NCBI GenBank assembly: GCA_947493535.1
Contig: CANLRK010000004.1
Coordinates: 1 to 34,949 of the forward strand
DNA from: an uncultured Flavobacteriaceae bacterium
Lineage (GTDB): Bacteria; Bacteroidota; Bacteroidia; Flavobacteriales; Flavobacteriaceae
DNA length: 34,949 nt
Direction: 5' to 3'
Part shown: positions 1 to 8,623 of the stretch, in pieces
How the letters are laid out: every line of letters begins with the position of its first letter
How positions within the stretch are numbered: the stretch's first letter is position 1
Translations under genes and position numbers: made by a program
The notes under the pieces: generated by a model
The model's input: only the letters and a program-made list of their open reading frames with translations
Told to the model about the DNA's origin: nothing
The model's database searches: none

Positions 1-38
1 AACATCCAAAACTAAAACCCTAGGCCGTTTTGCGGGTG

Positions 39-67
39 CAAATATACCACCTTTCTTAACTAATCAA
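39..67 (-). promoter_or_regulatory. Promoter firing out of the left edge
   Basis: On the minus strand a TTG (67-65) is followed after 18 bases by TATATTTG (46-39), an exact match to the Bacteroidota -33/-7 form TTG-N17-19-TAnnTTTG. Transcription would start near 32-34 and run leftward into a gene outside the window. The gene it serves cannot be seen. Confidence 0.6.
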
Positions 68-261
68 CAAACTTTTTTGTATTCTTTTTTTATTATTTTT
101 TTACCACTACCTATGACGGGCTGGTTTTAAGCAGGTTAGTTGAATAAAAAAATATTAGTAGCGTCGTTGATTTCTCTTATCAATCAAATATTACCACAAC
201 AAAAGACTATTTCTTGTAATAATTCACACCATTACCACTGTTAAATAACCGATAAAACATC

Positions 262-290
262 TTGAAAAAGTGTTTTTTTTTGTACTTTAG
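262..290 (+). promoter_or_regulatory. Probable promoter of the duplicated lipoprotein
   Basis: TTG (262-264), an 18-base spacer and TACTTTAG (283-290) match the Bacteroidota promoter form with one mismatch in the -7 element. The inferred start near 296 leaves a leader of roughly 48 bases before the ATG at 344. Confidence 0.4.
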
Positions 291-343
291 TAGTCTACCC
301 TCAAACCTTGCTTTCATTCGTTTAATTATAATTTTATTTACCA

Positions 344-1189
344 ATGAAGCACAAAATTCACTTTAACATCATGTTTGCTATGGCTATTAGTTGGTGTTTT
401 TTATTGACATCATGCCTAGACGACGACAGCATTAACGACAGCTCCTCTACACAAACACAGGTTAGAAACATAGTACAATCTGACACTTGGATCATTACAA
501 ACTTTAATGATTCAGGCAACAATGAAACCGGTCACTTTAGTTGCTATTCATTCTTATTTAATCCTGACGGCAGCATAACGGCAAGTAATGGGAGTAACAC
601 ATATAACGGTACCTGGAGTGTAACGAATAGCAGTAGCAGCTCAAACGACGTTGACTTTAACATCTTTTTTAATTTAACCAATGAATTTGAAGACCTAAAT
701 GACGATTGGGATATTGTATCTTACAACTCAAATACTATTTCATTAATAGATGTAAGTGGAGGTAATGGCGGAACAGATTTATTAACGTTTCAAAAAGGAA
801 CACCCAACAGCAATTGCACCTCACAACTACAAAGCACTATTCAGAATGACGTTAATACAGGAACTTGGAGAATTACATTTTTTGAAGACTCCGGCAATAA
901 TGAAACCTCAAATTTTGCAGGATATAACTTTACTTTTAACAGCACTGGAGCATTGCATGCTGATAATGGCTCCAACAGCTATAACGGCACATGGAGTATT
1001 ACTGACAGCAATAGTAATGATGACAGTTTAAACGATTTAGACTTCAATATTTTTTTCAACTTGACCAATGAATTTGAAGATTTGAATGATAGTTGGGACT
1101 TCATCTCAAACTCTGCAACAAAAATTGAACTAATTGATATTAGTGGTGGAGGTGGTGGAACCGACTATTTAACCTTTGAAAAAAATTAA
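344..1189 (+). CDS. Lipoprotein with two tandem lipocalin-like domains
   Basis: A 281-residue exported protein of unknown exact function. Residues 1-24 form a signal peptide ending in a lipobox (LTSC, then an acidic DDD run, which in Bacteroidota often accompanies surface export). Two homologous domains follow, roughly residues 45-150 and 168-280. Each has the order DSGNNET, a YxFxFNxxG strand, YNGTWS(V/I)T, DFNIFFNLTNEFEDLND(D/S)WD and a Gly-rich GGTDxLTF(Q/E)K ending. The repeated GTW...F pattern is like small beta-barrel lipocalin-like domains of flavobacterial lipoproteins; that family call is from pattern memory only. The gene has its own promoter and converges on the porin gene, whose stop lies 13 bases away. 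A ligand cannot be inferred. Confidence 0.7.
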   Translation: MKHKIHFNIMFAMAISWCFLLTSCLDDDSINDSSSTQTQVRNIVQSDTWIITNFNDSGNNETGHFSCYSFLFNPDGSITASNGSNTYNGTWSVTNSSSSSNDVDFNIFFNLTNEFEDLNDDWDIVSYNSNTISLIDVSGGNGGTDLLTFQKGTPNSNCTSQLQSTIQNDVNTGTWRITFFEDSGNNETSNFAGYNFTFNSTGALHADNGSNSYNGTWSITDSNSNDDSLNDLDFNIFFNLTNEFEDLNDSWDFISNSATKIELIDISGGGGGTDYLTFEKN

Positions 1190-1202
1190 AAACACTTCTC
1201 TG

Positions 1203-3182
1203 CTACAGAAAGAAATTCCAAACCATACCAAAACGAACAATAAAATCTTTATACGGATAATTTGGCGCACTGTAAAAATTGTTACCTGTAAAACTCGAAT
1301 TAAAATGTTCAGCTTTTAGATAAATTCGGGCATTTCTAACTTTTGCATTTATAAAGAAGTCTATTCGTGGATATGCTCCATATTCTTTTTCAGATTGTGA
1401 ATAAAACTCCGATAAAAGCGGATCGTACGCATTCATTTTATACTTCGTGAAATAATTAAATATAAAACCTGTTTGCAAAAACAAATTTTTATTAAACCAA
1501 ACATCTGTAAAGTATAGTGTATTTCGCAATATAAACTCTGGAACATTAAACACATTATTAGTTTGTGTTACCGTTTGATATTGCAACGTATTATCTAAAG
1601 CAAACTTCTTATAACGAAACTCTTTTTGGGCAGTTAATTTAAAATAGTTAACAGCATTAATCTCTTGAAAAGGTTTTACATTAGATGTTACACCATCAAC
1701 ACCAAAAAAAGTATAGTTATCAATACTCGTGTACGCTGCTTTTAACGAACCGTACTTTTTAGCATCTAACAAGGCTGTTATTGTTTTTGTTTTTTGAGTT
1801 TGGAAATCTGAATTATACCAATTATAGTTTTTATAGTCACTTTGATACAATCTGTAATTAAAATCAGGAAGCGCTTCATTAAGCAACACCCTAGCCTTAA
1901 AACGCACTTCTGAATTAAAATTATATTCCGCCTCAGCTGTTAACAAACTTCCTTTATTAGCATTAGATAAATTTGTTGTATAATTCGCCATCAAAGAAAG
2001 CTTTTTAAACTTAGCTTTATAATTAGCACCAACAGAAGCAAAACCACTTTTTAACCGATTAGGAACATAACCAGACACTAACGAAACTACGGAGTTGTAT
2101 CCGTAATTATAATCAGTATATCTAACATGTGCTTTAATTTGCCCCAACCCTTTTTTAGTGTACGCTAAATAACCTTGGTTATAAAATTGCTCCAACCTAA
2201 CCTCATCACTAATACTTGCCGTAAAAGCTTCTCCAAAATAACCATTTGATGAAGCTTGATTAAATTGATATTTTTTATCCTCTAAATTTGCCACATGACC
2301 AATGCTTAGCACACTTCTATTAGTTGAATCTTTCTTTTTTAATAACTGATAAAAATGATTTAAATAAAATCGTTTTCCAGACAATTTATTGTCGGCATTT
2401 TCGAAGTTAACATCAAAACGAGATCGATCATCAAACTCATTATTTCCATTTTCAAATTCTTCAACAAGCACATCGGTAATACCACCGTTTTCTTGGTTTT
2501 CTATCGACTGCATTACTACATGGGCTCTAGCAAAATACCTGTCGTTTTTTGTGCGAAAATTAAAGGATGAACGAAATTTGCCGCCGTTAGATTTTATATG
2601 GCGATACTTCCCTATTGAACGCAAGCCTTTATATGCAATTGATAAGTTAAACCTTGGAGAAGTATTAACTGTAAAAAAGCCTTCTGCTAACTGACCTTGC
2701 TCCATTGTTGTTTTAAAAAACAATTCGGTAAGTGGCGTAGCTACTTCGTAGTACTTTATATCAGCAACCTCCGCATAATCTATATGCTTGGCTCTTGCTC
2801 CAAATTTCGAAAAAGTAGTTACATTTTGCGTGAAGTCGTACCCTAAAGAATTAAACACTTGCCCTGTATTAGAAAAAGGGAGCAGCTCAAAATAATCTTT
2901 TTTTAAGTAATTAAATTTATACTCTTTTTGTATGTTCAATGTAGTATCTACAAAAGTAGTATCATTTTCAATACTGATAAACTTATAGTCTATGGCTTTA
3001 GTATCTATTTTATCTGCCTTAGTTACTTTTTCTTTTCCAGAACGACTATTGTTTTTTGTATTTAAATTAACCGTTCTATTTGATTTTGATAATCGTTTCC
3101 CTCTAGGAAGCTCTTTTTCTTGAGCATGTATCGTTAGCCCAAACAAGAAAGACAATATAAAAACGCTTAATATATGTTTCAT
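1203..3182 (-). CDS. Putative outer-membrane porin
   Basis: A large beta-barrel protein of about 659 residues of the 'putative porin' family common in Flavobacteriaceae. It has a signal peptide (MKHILSVFILSFLFGLTIHAQ-type, cleaved after HAQ), a basic/polar linker, and then alternating aromatic-rich strands to the end; the last residues are FGMVWNFFL, a typical C-terminal barrel strand ending in aromatic residues. The reading frame can be extended to a TTG at 3194, but the ATG at 3182 starts directly at the signal peptide and lies about 27 bases from the inferred transcription start, so I use it. It is monocistronic: divergent from rnhB and convergent with the lipoprotein gene. Substrate unknown. 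The family is known as outer membrane beta barrels; pore function here is inference. Confidence 0.75.
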   Translation of the reverse strand: MKHILSVFILSFLFGLTIHAQEKELPRGKRLSKSNRTVNLNTKNNSRSGKEKVTKADKIDTKAIDYKFISIENDTTFVDTTLNIQKEYKFNYLKKDYFELLPFSNTGQVFNSLGYDFTQNVTTFSKFGARAKHIDYAEVADIKYYEVATPLTELFFKTTMEQGQLAEGFFTVNTSPRFNLSIAYKGLRSIGKYRHIKSNGGKFRSSFNFRTKNDRYFARAHVVMQSIENQENGGITDVLVEEFENGNNEFDDRSRFDVNFENADNKLSGKRFYLNHFYQLLKKKDSTNRSVLSIGHVANLEDKKYQFNQASSNGYFGEAFTASISDEVRLEQFYNQGYLAYTKKGLGQIKAHVRYTDYNYGYNSVVSLVSGYVPNRLKSGFASVGANYKAKFKKLSLMANYTTNLSNANKGSLLTAEAEYNFNSEVRFKARVLLNEALPDFNYRLYQSDYKNYNWYNSDFQTQKTKTITALLDAKKYGSLKAAYTSIDNYTFFGVDGVTSNVKPFQEINAVNYFKLTAQKEFRYKKFALDNTLQYQTVTQTNNVFNVPEFILRNTLYFTDVWFNKNLFLQTGFIFNYFTKYKMNAYDPLLSEFYSQSEKEYGAYPRIDFFINAKVRNARIYLKAEHFNSSFTGNNFYSAPNYPYKDFIVRFGMVWNFFL

Positions 3183-3213
3183 TAGATTATTCAAAATTCT
3201 TTTTTAATCGATA

Positions 3214-3240
3214 CAAATGTAATGGAAAATAAAAAACCAA
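3214..3240 (-). promoter_or_regulatory. Probable promoter of the porin gene
   Basis: Minus strand TTG (3240-3238), 16-base spacer, TACATTTG (3221-3214): an exact TAnnTTTG -7 element with a slightly short spacer. Transcription from about 3208 would leave a leader of about 26 bases before the ATG at 3182. Confidence 0.5.
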
Positions 3241-3334
3241 CATTATTTTTAAGCTTAAAGTGTTGTTAAGTAGTTTCTTTAAAAAGAACGCTTAATTTAT
3301 TTAGTTATTTCATGAAAAGTAGTATTTTCCCAAC

Positions 3335-3934
3335 ATGTTATTACCCTATTACCAAGACATTTTTTTAGAGTGCGGAACCGACGAGGCTGGTCGTGGTTGT
3401 TTGGCTGGTCCCGTAACCGCTGCAGCTGTAATTTTACCTGTTGATTTTACAAACAATCTATTAAATGATTCAAAAAAAATAAGCGAAAAGAAAAGAACGC
3501 TACTAAAACCAATTATTGAACAAGAAGCTATAACTTTTGGGGTATGTAACGTTTATGAAGAAGAAATTGATACCATTAACATTTTAAATGCATCAATAAC
3601 CGCAATGCATCGCGCTATTAAAAAACTGCATCCGCAACCTGAATTTATTAGTGTTGATGGCAATAAATTTAAACCCTACAACACCACTCCACACCAAACT
3701 ATAATTAAAGGTGACGGAAAATATTTAAATATTGCTGCAGCTTCCGTATTAGCCAAAACCTTTAGAGATGCATATATGAATAAAATACATTTGGAATACC
3801 CTATGTATAATTGGAAAAAAAATAAAGGGTATCCTACTAAAGAACATCGAGAAGCTATTTATAAATACGGCCCTTGCAAATATCATCGAAAATCATTTCG
3901 GTTACTACCAGAACAATTAAGCTTAGAGTTATAA
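3335..3934 (+). CDS. rnhB: Ribonuclease HII
   Basis: Cleaves the RNA strand of RNA-DNA hybrids and removes misincorporated ribonucleotides from DNA in the cytoplasm. The 199-residue protein has the usual family length. The signature [14 protein letters not shown] supplies Asp16 and Glu17; Asp107 sits in SVDGNK and Asp144 in KTFRDAYM, completing the DEDD metal site. The SVLAKTFRD and [11 protein letters not shown] blocks are also characteristic. It starts at the first ATG and is followed after 79 bases by a large lipoprotein gene on the same strand. Confidence 0.96.
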   Translation: MLLPYYQDIFLECGTDEAGRGCLAGPVTAAAVILPVDFTNNLLNDSKKISEKKRTLLKPIIEQEAITFGVCNVYEEEIDTINILNASITAMHRAIKKLHPQPEFISVDGNKFKPYNTTPHQTIIKGDGKYLNIAAASVLAKTFRDAYMNKIHLEYPMYNWKKNKGYPTKEHREAIYKYGPCKYHRKSFRLLPEQLSLEL

Positions 3935-4013
3935 TCTTAAATAAACTCAACACTATTTAATATTAATTTTGATATTTTTGTTTTTTGATTTTAAAAACCT
4001 AAAAAAACATTAC

Positions 4014-6389
4014 ATGAAACCCATTATTGCCTTATTATTTGTTTCAATATTAACTATTTCATGTACTAAAAAAGAAAGTAGAACTACAACATTACTTGAT
4101 TATATTCCAAACAACCCATCGGTAGTATTACACGCCAAAAACATTGCTACTTTAACCAAGGAACTAAACGAAAGTGAGCTTATAAAACAGTTTAACAACA
4201 CAAAAACCTATAAAAAAGTTAAACATGATTTTCAGTTCCTAAACAGTATTGAGTCTGACAATTCAATCATTATCAGTTATGCTGAGGTAGGAAAATCATT
4301 AGAATATTTATTTACAATAAACACCAAAAACACTCTAAACAAACTTGCTTTACAAACTGAGAAAAACAATTACAACAATACCAACTACCATAAATTAAAA
4401 AATCAAAATGCCTTTAGCATTGTTCTTGATAGCACTATAGTAGTAACTTCTTCTGAAATTCTAATGGAAAACCTCATTAGAAATCGCAACAGCAATATTA
4501 GATACAGCAATAAAAGTCTTTTAAAACTTTTTGAAACAGCAAATACCGACAAAACAACTGCTTTTATAAATCTGGAAAACAAACCTTCGTTTTTTACATC
4601 TGTGTTTCCTACAAATTATTTAGGCACCAACGATTGGGTTTCAGCAGAAATAACTAACGATGACGGATTGAGTATTAATGGTATTGGAACCAATGTAAAA
4701 ACAGCACACTCCATAGCCAGCAAACTGCTTAATGCGACCACAGAAAAAAGTACCATAACACAAATTATTCCATCAAATTTCACCAAGCTAACCTCTTATA
4801 ATTTTAACGAATTAAAATTAGAGTCTCCTTTTAAGAATTTTAATGAGCTTAGTGACAATTGTACTGAAATTACAAGCTTTAGTGATGGAAAAAACAATTT
4901 ATGCGCCTTCAAGTTACTTAACAACAATATAACAGATAATCTTATTGAACATAGCACCTATCGAAATTACACAATTTACAAAAATGAATACTATAAAATA
5001 CCTGCTTCTATTTGTAAACCTCAACCTGTTTTTGCTTGCAGTATAGCCGATTTTGCACTGTTTTCTGATTCATTAGAAAGCATCCAAAACTGCATATCAC
5101 ACCATCAAAACAAAACTACACTAAGCAACTTACAAGCTTACTCTGAAAATTCAGAAGAGCTTTTAACTGAAGCTCATATTACGCAAACAACAACAGTCAA
5201 TCCACTACTAAAAAGGCTCGCTAACAGTTTAAACGACCAAAGTATTGCAACAGTAAAACTAACAAGCTTTCCTTTAGCAATGCACCAAATTACCTATGAA
5301 GACAATTACATACAATTTAATAGTGTTCTTAAAAAAGTAACTCCTAAAAAAAACACAGCTACCATAACTCAAATTGCCAATATAACATTAGACGCACCTA
5401 TTTTAAGCGAAATTCAATGGGTTACCAATCATCGAACAAAAGAAAAAGAACTTTTAGTTCAAGATGCTGACAACAAACTGTACTTAATTTCTAATAAAGG
5501 AACCATTGTTTGGAAAAAACAATTAAACAGTAAAATACAAGGAAAAGCAATACAAGTAGATTTATATAAAAACAGAAAACTACAATTAGCATTTACCACT
5601 CAAAATGAGTTTATGATTTTAGACAGAAATGGGAATTTAGTTGAACCATTCTACAAAAAATTTGACAAAGTCGATTTGTTACCGCTATCAGTATTTGATT
5701 ATGACAACAACCGAAACTATCGTTTTTTAATTACACAACAAAACAAGCTTTTTATGTTTGACAATAAATTTAAACCTCTTAAAGGTTTTGAGTTTACAAC
5801 TACTAAAAGCAATGTTATAGAAAGCCCGAAACATATTCGAATAGGGACAAAAGATTATATTATTGTTGCTGAAAAAAATGGAAAACTACACATTTTAAAT
5901 CGCCAAGGTAAAAACAGAACTAATGTGAAAAACACCTTTAATTTTTCCTCTAACACTTCTTTAGAACGATTTAATAACTCGTTGCTATTTAAAAACAATA
6001 CAAATGAAATTACTCAAGTAAATATTGCTACTGGAGTAATTTCTAAACTAGATATTCTACAAGGAAACCAAAGTTATTATTGTGTAAAAAACAAACTAAC
6101 AGTTAAACTAGAAGATCAAAACTTAAGCATCAAAAAAAATACTATTGAATTAGATTTGGGCAATTATACAAGACCTAAGGTTTTTTACATCAACAACAAA
6201 TTCTACGTCACTATTACTGATGTTGACACACAAAAAGTTTACTTATTTAACAGCAATGCAACGCTTTTGGATAAGTTTCCAGTTTATGGACTTAGTACAG
6301 CAGAAATTACCAACATGGATAAAGACAGAAAACTAGAGTTTGCAGTAAAAGGTGATGCTAATGCTATATTAATTTACAAAATGTATTAA
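4014..6389 (+). CDS. Large lipoprotein with C-terminal propeller-like region
   Basis: A 791-residue exported lipoprotein of unknown function. Residues 1-17 form a signal peptide with lipobox ISC followed by Thr-Lys-Lys. The first 450 residues alternate helices and strands and resemble the DUF3352-type fold of exported proteins (a weak impression). From about residue 455 to the end there are repeated strands of the type LLVQDADNKLYLISNKGTIVW, FMILDRNGNLVEPF, LFMFDNKFKPLKGF, LHILNRQGK and VYLFNSNATLLDKFP, as expected for a beta-propeller with Asp/Asn-Gly turns. The frame extends to a TTG at 3969, but the ATG at 4014 begins the signal peptide. Its stop overlaps that of lipB by four bases in convergent orientation. 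The pairing with rnhB recurs in flavobacteria as far as I recall; no functional link is evident. Confidence 0.7.
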   Translation: MKPIIALLFVSILTISCTKKESRTTTLLDYIPNNPSVVLHAKNIATLTKELNESELIKQFNNTKTYKKVKHDFQFLNSIESDNSIIISYAEVGKSLEYLFTINTKNTLNKLALQTEKNNYNNTNYHKLKNQNAFSIVLDSTIVVTSSEILMENLIRNRNSNIRYSNKSLLKLFETANTDKTTAFINLENKPSFFTSVFPTNYLGTNDWVSAEITNDDGLSINGIGTNVKTAHSIASKLLNATTEKSTITQIIPSNFTKLTSYNFNELKLESPFKNFNELSDNCTEITSFSDGKNNLCAFKLLNNNITDNLIEHSTYRNYTIYKNEYYKIPASICKPQPVFACSIADFALFSDSLESIQNCISHHQNKTTLSNLQAYSENSEELLTEAHITQTTTVNPLLKRLANSLNDQSIATVKLTSFPLAMHQITYEDNYIQFNSVLKKVTPKKNTATITQIANITLDAPILSEIQWVTNHRTKEKELLVQDADNKLYLISNKGTIVWKKQLNSKIQGKAIQVDLYKNRKLQLAFTTQNEFMILDRNGNLVEPFYKKFDKVDLLPLSVFDYDNNRNYRFLITQQNKLFMFDNKFKPLKGFEFTTTKSNVIESPKHIRIGTKDYIIVAEKNGKLHILNRQGKNRTNVKNTFNFSSNTSLERFNNSLLFKNNTNEITQVNIATGVISKLDILQGNQSYYCVKNKLTVKLEDQNLSIKKNTIELDLGNYTRPKVFYINNKFYVTITDVDTQKVYLFNSNATLLDKFPVYGLSTAEITNMDKDRKLEFAVKGDANAILIYKMY

Positions 6390-7081
6390 CAAACTTCGGC
6401 TTCAAAAAGTTCAGAAAAATGTTTAACTATTTTAGACTTTACTTCGTCTACAGAAAGTTCCTTTCCTAGCTCAGCATGCATTGACGTAACCGCTTTCCCC
6501 CTAATACCACAAGGTATTATATTATCAAAATACCCCAAATCTGCATTTACATTTAAAGCAAACCCATGCATAGTTACCCACCTACTAGCACGCACACCCA
6601 TTGCGCATATTTTTCGAGCAAAAGGGGTTCCAACATCTAGCCATACTCCTGTTTCTCCAGGACTACGCTCAGACTTTAACCCGTACTCAGCCAATGTTAA
6701 TACAATTGCCTCCTCAAGTAAACGTAAGTACTTATGTATGTCAGTAAAAAAATTCTCTAAATCTAAAATAGGATATCCTACAATTTGCCCTGGCCCATGA
6801 TAGGTAATATCTCCACCTCTATTTATTTTATAAAAAGTGGCCCCTTTAGCTTTTAGCTGCTCTTCTGTTAAAAGTAAATTTGACATATCGCCACTTTTTC
6901 CTAAAGTATATACATGTGGATGTTCTACAAATAATAAATAATTATCCGTTTCAAGGTTAGCATCTTCTCTTCTATTTTTAATTTTTGTATCAACAATAGC
7001 CTTAAAAAGTGTTTCTTGATATTCCCAAGAAGCCTTATAATCTTTACTTCCTAAATCTTGTAATTGCACTTTCTTATTCAT
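6386..7081 (-). CDS. lipB: Lipoyl(octanoyl) transferase
   Basis: Transfers octanoate from octanoyl-ACP to the lipoyl domains of 2-oxoacid dehydrogenase complexes and GcvH, the first step of lipoate assembly in the cytoplasm. The 231-residue protein carries the family blocks EHPHVYTLGKSG, INRGGDITYHGPGQ, and the catalytic pair Lys157 (in ARKICAMG) and Cys191 (in IIPCGIRGKAVTS). It has its own promoter (7107-7134) embedded in the end of the upstream gene. A substrate of this enzyme, the lipoyl domain of the E2 protein at 23956-25251, is encoded in this window, though not linked. Confidence 0.96.
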   Translation of the reverse strand: MNKKVQLQDLGSKDYKASWEYQETLFKAIVDTKIKNRREDANLETDNYLLFVEHPHVYTLGKSGDMSNLLLTEEQLKAKGATFYKINRGGDITYHGPGQIVGYPILDLENFFTDIHKYLRLLEEAIVLTLAEYGLKSERSPGETGVWLDVGTPFARKICAMGVRASRWVTMHGFALNVNADLGYFDNIIPCGIRGKAVTSMHAELGKELSVDEVKSKIVKHFSELFEAEVC

Positions 7082-7106
7082 TAATACACATTTTAAAAAA
7101 CTGATA

Positions 7107-7134
7107 CAAAGATACTATTTTATTATAGCTGCAA
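7107..7134 (-). promoter_or_regulatory. Promoter of lipB
   Basis: Minus strand TTG (7134-7132), 17-base spacer, TATCTTTG (7114-7107). This is a full match to the Bacteroidota form. The -33 element lies within the last codons of the upstream membrane-protein gene (stop at 7115-7117). The inferred start near 7101 gives a leader of about 20 bases. Confidence 0.62.
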
Positions 7135-7474
7135 TATTAGCTAACACATCTATATTGTGCCTTATTTTTGCAAAAAACACAAATAGTACTGCAAAAGCAA
7201 TTAAAAAGCCTATCAACAAACCTGAACTACTTTTTTTTGCTACTTTTTTACTTGCCTTTATATATGACTTTGAAGCCTTATCCATAAAATTTCGCACCAA
7301 ACCAAACATTGGCACAAAAACAAGTACAGTAACTAACATTCCTATTAATACCGACAAATAGGTTCTTTCTTTATAATAAGAGTTAATGACATTCACTATA
7401 TATTCATTAAGGAGTGATGCCGTTAATATTGAAATAACTAAAGTAGCGTATTTAGTAGATTTTGTTAATTTCAT
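7115..7474 (-). CDS. Small integral membrane protein, unknown function
   Basis: A 119-residue protein that I do not recognise as a named family. It has three likely membrane segments: about residues 10-30, 40-65 and 84-105. A Lys-rich cytoplasmic-type loop (KASKSYIKASKKVAKKSS, about 66-83) separates the second and third. It follows the YqaE-family gene on the same strand after 33 bases and is probably co-transcribed with it. No catalytic motif is visible. Confidence 0.6.
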   Translation of the reverse strand: MKLTKSTKYATLVISILTASLLNEYIVNVINSYYKERTYLSVLIGMLVTVLVFVPMFGLVRNFMDKASKSYIKASKKVAKKSSSGLLIGFLIAFAVLFVFFAKIRHNIDVLANIAAIIK

Positions 7475-7507
7475 GCTGCCCTTTTTTCAGCCAACAAATC
7501 TACTAAA

Positions 7508-7666
7508 TTATTTATTGGTATTATTCAGAATTATCAGCGCTGCTATTACTCCTGGCACCCACCCTAAACACGTAAGGATAAACACAATTAGTATGGAACC
7601 GCAACCTTGATCAAGCACAGCTAGTGGTGGAAATAAAATTGAAAGCAATACTCTCCAAATACTCAT
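7508..7666 (-). CDS. YqaE/Pmp3 family small membrane protein
   Basis: A 52-residue protein, read by eye from the minus strand. It begins MSIWRVLLSILFPPLAVLDQG and continues through CGSILIVFILTCLGWVPGVIAALIIL. The FPPLAV(L/F) block, the Cys-Gly turn, and the second hydrophobic segment ending in LGWVPGVIAAL are the hallmarks of the YqaE/Pmp3 (UPF0057) family. These are two-helix proteolipids of the inner membrane induced by salt, cold or membrane stress in other organisms. It is first in a short minus-strand unit with the three-helix protein at 7115-7474. Confidence 0.88.
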   Translation of the reverse strand: MSIWRVLLSILFPPLAVLDQGCGSILIVFILTCLGWVPGVIAALIILNNTNK

Positions 7667-7786
7667 GATGATTGTTTTTTAATTGATGTACTATATATGT
7701 AGGTCAATTAGAATGTTTGTTACAGTTTATATATCAACAAAAAAATACTACATTAGCATTAATTAAAAACTAAACAATTACTCAAC

Positions 7787-8104
7787 ATGGAAAACATCAA
7801 CAACCACGAAATGCCTAAAAATAATATGGGACTTGCAATTGCAGGTACTATTTTAGGGTGCTGCTCACCTTGCTGCATTGGTTTTATATTAGGTATTGTG
7901 GCTATTGTTATGGCTACACAAGTAAAAAAGAAATTTGAAGCAAATGATTTTGCTGGGGCAACTAGCTCAGCTAAAAATGCTAAACTCTTAGCATATATTG
8001 CAATAGGTATTGCTGTAGTATATTTACTATATATCGGTTTAAATTGGGACGAAACAATGATTAAGTTCAATGAAGCTATGGAGCAATACCAATTAAATCA
8101 ATAA
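7787..8104 (+). CDS. CCC-motif (CD225/dispanin-like) membrane protein
   Basis: A 105-residue membrane protein. A Cys-rich block GCCSPCCIGFILGIVAIVMA opens into the first hydrophobic segment. After it come a polar loop, VKKKFEANDFAGATSSAKNAK, and a second hydrophobic segment (LLAYIAIGIAVVYLLY). This order (Cys-Cys-Pro helix, basic loop with GD/ND..GA...S..A.., second helix) is the layout of CD225/dispanin proteins and of the bacterial 'CCC motif membrane protein' family. It ends at a strong hairpin terminator and is followed immediately by a DUF2752 gene, a pairing I recall from other Bacteroidota. A function in membrane organisation is only a guess. Confidence 0.72.
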   Translation: MENINNHEMPKNNMGLAIAGTILGCCSPCCIGFILGIVAIVMATQVKKKFEANDFAGATSSAKNAKLLAYIAIGIAVVYLLYIGLNWDETMIKFNEAMEQYQLNQ

Positions 8105-8119
8105 TACTATATTATATAA

Positions 8120-8150
8120 GGTCGTTGTTTTGTTTCAACGACCTTTTTTT
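8120..8150 (+). terminator. Intrinsic terminator between CCC-motif and DUF2752 genes
   Basis: A perfect 8-bp stem (GGTCGTTG at 8120-8127 and CAACGACC at 8136-8143), with an 8-base loop, is followed by seven T residues at 8144-8150. It lies 15 bases after the CCC-motif gene and its T-tract ends one base before the next ATG (8152), so it may attenuate rather than fully end transcription. Confidence 0.85.
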
Positions 8151-8151
8151 A

Positions 8152-8526
8152 ATGAAAAAACTACTTTCCATATTAGCATTCATAGTCTTTATTGGAGTAC
8201 TACGGTATTTTTACAGTCATAATCCTTCCGATAACGAAACTCCTTTTGCTATATGTATGACCAAAAGTGTTGCTAATATAAACTGCCCTGGATGTGGTGG
8301 TCAACGAGCCTTTCATCAATTACTACACGGTAATTTTATAGAAGCAGGGAAACTCAATATTTTTATTTATTTATTCGCCCCTTTATTGGCGTACATTTTT
8401 TTTAGCTTTACCCTTAAACCTTTCAATATCAACTTACCAGATATTAACCTAACTACCAAAGGACTAATTATAACTTTTATAATACTATCCATATTTACAA
8501 TATTTAGAAACATTCATTTAGTTTAA
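8152..8526 (+). CDS. DUF2752 membrane protein
   Basis: A 124-residue membrane protein of the DUF2752 family. The family signature is CPGCGGQRAFHQLLHGNF (Cys45 and Cys48), followed by a membrane segment. Further hydrophobic segments are at residues 4-21, about 60-82 and 100-118. The reading frame is open further upstream to 8125, but that stretch encodes the terminator hairpin; the ATG at 8152 begins with a normal MKKLL... segment and is preferred. No biochemical role is established for the family. Its position directly after the CCC-motif gene suggests a joint membrane function. Confidence 0.8.
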   Translation: MKKLLSILAFIVFIGVLRYFYSHNPSDNETPFAICMTKSVANINCPGCGGQRAFHQLLHGNFIEAGKLNIFIYLFAPLLAYIFFSFTLKPFNINLPDINLTTKGLIITFIILSIFTIFRNIHLV

Positions 8527-8588
8527 ACCTTATTATTGCTCATACTGCTTTTCTATTATTTTCATTTTTACCGCTATTATATTTTACG

Positions 8589-8596
8589 TAATTTTG
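8589..8596 (+). promoter_or_regulatory. Possible -7 element of lysS
   Basis: TAATTTTG at 8589-8596 matches TAnnTTTG exactly, and a start near 8602 would leave about 22 bases before the lysS ATG. No TTG is found at the expected -33 spacing, so this is tentative in such AT-rich DNA. Confidence 0.35.
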
Positions 8597-8623
8597 CAAC
8601 TTATTTTTTAAAACAAAATACAA

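Larger units (their letters stand above)
1..343. other. Intergenic region at left edge
   Basis: No gene is visible in this stretch on either strand. The left part holds a minus-strand promoter (positions 39-67) and the right part a plus-strand promoter (262-290) for the lipoprotein at 344. Between about 71 and 261 I see only AT-rich sequence with no convincing hairpin, tRNA or ORF. Confidence 0.6.

Noticed and set aside
2389-2694. Plus-strand frame of 101 codons inside the porin gene
   Set aside because: It is the antisense shadow of a well-supported barrel gene and has no recognisable motif or signal.
3973-3980. TATTTTTG and TAATTTTG as promoters of the propeller lipoprotein
   Set aside because: Both match TAnnTTTG but no TTG lies at the right spacing, and such matches are frequent in AT-rich DNA.
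7759-8070. Minus-strand frame of 103 codons over the CCC-motif gene
   Set aside because: Antisense of a conserved membrane protein with the right codon frame on the plus strand; hydrophobicity is a by-product.
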